This document shows positions 63,701 through 64,000 of a stretch of 64,000 nt of DNA, in pieces (the first letter of the stretch is position 1; every line of letters begins with the position of its first letter). The stretch comes from Hymenobacter sp. J193 (lineage in GTDB: Bacteria > Bacteroidota > Bacteroidia > Cytophagales > Hymenobacteraceae). Position numbers and translations under genes: made by a program. The stretch covers positions 1,640,001-1,704,000 of the forward strand of contig NZ_JAJONE010000001.1 in NCBI RefSeq assembly GCF_024700075.1, read 5' to 3'. A model generated the notes under the pieces. It was not told the DNA's origin, made no database searches, and was given only the letters and a program-made list of their open reading frames with translations.

Positions 63701-63882
63701 AAAGGCTGTCCTTTCTCATCCGTCACGCGGCCGCTTACCGTCACATCGGCCAGGCGTAGACCCATAGTGCTGGTATCATAGGCCGGGGCCGCGTGTACCG
63801 TTGCGCTCAGCAGCGCCAGGGGAGCACAAAGCAGGATTGCCGGTAAGGTGAGCCGGCGCACAATGGGTATGGGCTTCTTCAT
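60736..63882 (-). CDS. SusC/RagA-family TonB-linked outer-membrane transporter
   Basis: 1048 residues from ATG 63882 (MKKPIPIVRRLTLPAILLC). Signal peptide to about residue 32; carboxypeptidase-D-like domain at about 48-125 (VSGRVTDEKGQPLPGVTVLVKGTTNG, SFSYIGYVRKEVA); plug with VPVPTLTQAIQGRVAGVLVESSG, VVIRGVGTVGTGTNPLYVIDGLW and TVLKDASSTAVYGSRGANGVILITTKRG; then a long barrel ending RTITGGLQVNF with the terminal Phe typical of outer-membrane proteins. It imports arabino-oligosaccharides. The frame is open to 63966, but that region holds two operators. First gene of the SusC-SusD-GH43-GH43 operon. Confidence 0.96.
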   Translation of the reverse strand: MKKPIPIVRRLTLPAILLCAPLALLSATVHAAPAYDTSTMGLRLADVTVSGRVTDEKGQPLPGVTVLVKGTTNGTSTNSDGTFVVAAPAGSTLSFSYIGYVRKEVAIADASAPITVTLSEDVNALSEVVVVGYLTQDRQNVTSAVSSVDARETVKVPVPTLTQAIQGRVAGVLVESSGNPGAVPNVVIRGVGTVGTGTNPLYVIDGLWTDNIRDLSPTDIESATVLKDASSTAVYGSRGANGVILITTKRGRSGEPKISFNAYKGVEDIYRKFDLTNHSEWADRAAVAYRNAGLDPTLRMPGAVKGTAAYSEAIDTDWQKEFFQTGKVEDYNLTFSGGNSTGKSATNFLISGGYFRQDGIVKGPSFERYSVRLNSGMTRGRFKLGQSALLTHINTTLLNEVPFVDVLAELPGIPVYNPANFGGYGYGSANLFNYSVNPIGAQEILRRTQKNNRLQGSINGEFSIFDFLSYRLNLGLEVHDYNDKNARREGYIRLGESNPNTTYLFERRGTSMFTMVENTLNFNKQFGDNNVNAVVGYSEQVNQMNDATANATGFSPNPQYFFVLSQGLNSATPPTVGGNIDAFTKRSYFSQLNYDYKNRYLITGSFRRDGSSRFDANRQYANFGAGSVGWRISEEDFFKGVLPVVNSLKLRASYGVNGIDQLPGSYLYQARINRNIFYPLGTGQVLVSGGIQPDMESKNIRWESRYTTDFGLDLAMLDSRLTLSTDYYISTTKNALVSPPLPGYLGTAGEFQPYANVGQIRNKGLEVALGFHETRKAFTYSADLTLTTLSNEVLRLSDIQPVIPGDFGATRTEVGQPLSRLYVLQMMGIFQSAEEIQNYKSADGKVIQPLAQPGDVKFEDVNGDGAITYSGDRKYVGSPFPTLQGGLNLTAGFKGFDLSVFWQGVTGNDLLNVTRSAVDGLNGDTNFRRDLAPWTPENPSTTTPRLVYGGGAEQVKNYEIASTRWVEDGSYLRLKNVQLGYTLPASLLSKVDGLGSVRLYVTGRNLLTFTKYTGFDPETPGTSFFGRGIDNGTYPNVRTITGGLQVNF

Positions 63883-63913
63883 AAGGAAAAGAGTGTGGGG
63901 ATTTTCATGGGTA

Positions 63914-63929
63914 ACACAAACGATTGTGT
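63914..63929 (-). promoter_or_regulatory. LacI-type operator 6
   Basis: ACACAAACGATTGTGT, 31 bases before the SusC ATG. Confidence 0.75.
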
Positions 63930-63940
63930 TTTTGTAACAA

Positions 63941-63956
63941 TCACAATCGTTTGTGT
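63941..63956 (-). promoter_or_regulatory. LacI-type operator 7
   Basis: TCACAATCGTTTGTGT, centre 27 bases from the centre of operator 6. Only this gene in the cluster has two sites. Confidence 0.75.
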
Positions 63957-64000
63957 AGATGGGCAAAAAAAAGGCGCAACGAGTCTGTACCTGATTCCGG

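Noticed and set aside
63883..63966. N-terminal extension of SusC
   Set aside because: The DNA holds two operators and the signal peptide begins at ATG 63882.
1..64000. CRISPR arrays and rRNA genes
   Set aside because: I saw no regularly spaced direct repeats and no rRNA sequence on either strand.

Overview
The window looks like chromosome of a GC-rich member of the Bacteroidota, most likely a Hymenobacter-like cytophagale. The reasons are: promoters of the TAnnTTTG (-7) type; SusC/SusD outer-membrane pairs; C-terminal sorting domains of the type IX secretion system; many short lipoproteins; a two-domain PG_1098-type methyltransferase; and dispersed palindromic repeats. I infer the genus from these traits only; no marker gene settles it.

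Layout. 0-5.2 kb: a class-A-beta-lactamase-like serine hydrolase, an AT-rich pair (polysaccharide deacetylase plus formyltransferase), and ahcY. 5.2-13.2 kb: housekeeping and small envelope genes, and a vitamin B12 uptake unit made of a TAnnTTTG promoter, a cobalamin riboswitch, a BtuB-like TonB-dependent receptor and a BtuG-like beta-propeller lipoprotein. A small AraC-type regulator with an N-terminal CxxC metal-binding-like domain follows. 13.3-17.7 kb: a frameshifted radical SAM gene carrying an inserted palindromic repeat, a lipoprotein hydrolase, a GNAT acetyltransferase and tRNA-Gly(CCC). 17.74-25.06 kb: a 7.3-kb integrative element in the 3' half of that tRNA gene, bounded by 50-bp direct repeats. 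It has a tyrosine integrase, an excisionase-like HTH protein, a phage/plasmid-type replication protein, small unknown genes and a two-gene cargo (a DUF6932-like nucleotidyltransferase-fold protein and an unknown partner). 25.1-27.9 kb: a DUF294/CBS/cNMP signalling protein and a DEDDh exonuclease.

27.9-64 kb is an arabinose/arabinan utilisation locus. A LacI-family regulator lies at one end. Seven copies of a LacI-type palindrome, close to ACACAATCGTTTGTGT, lie in front of its transcription units (29.2, 30.3, 40.5, 40.7, 56.1 and two at 63.9 kb). Polymer capture is by SusC/SusD and a secreted ricin-type lectin. Cleavage is by five GH43 enzymes, GH51, GH127 (beta-L-arabinofuranosidase) and a GH27 whose active site predicts beta-L-arabinopyranosidase. 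Free L-arabinose is epimerised by GalM, imported by a sodium/solute symporter and converted by AraA, AraB and AraD to D-xylulose 5-phosphate, which transketolase and transaldolase feed into central metabolism. A block at 41.7-46.5 kb with a transposase remnant and unrelated genes splits the locus.

Four genes (radical SAM, DUF294, GH51, one GH43) are each frameshifted by one base in a homopolymer run; one-base corrections restore all four, so base-calling error is the simplest explanation.
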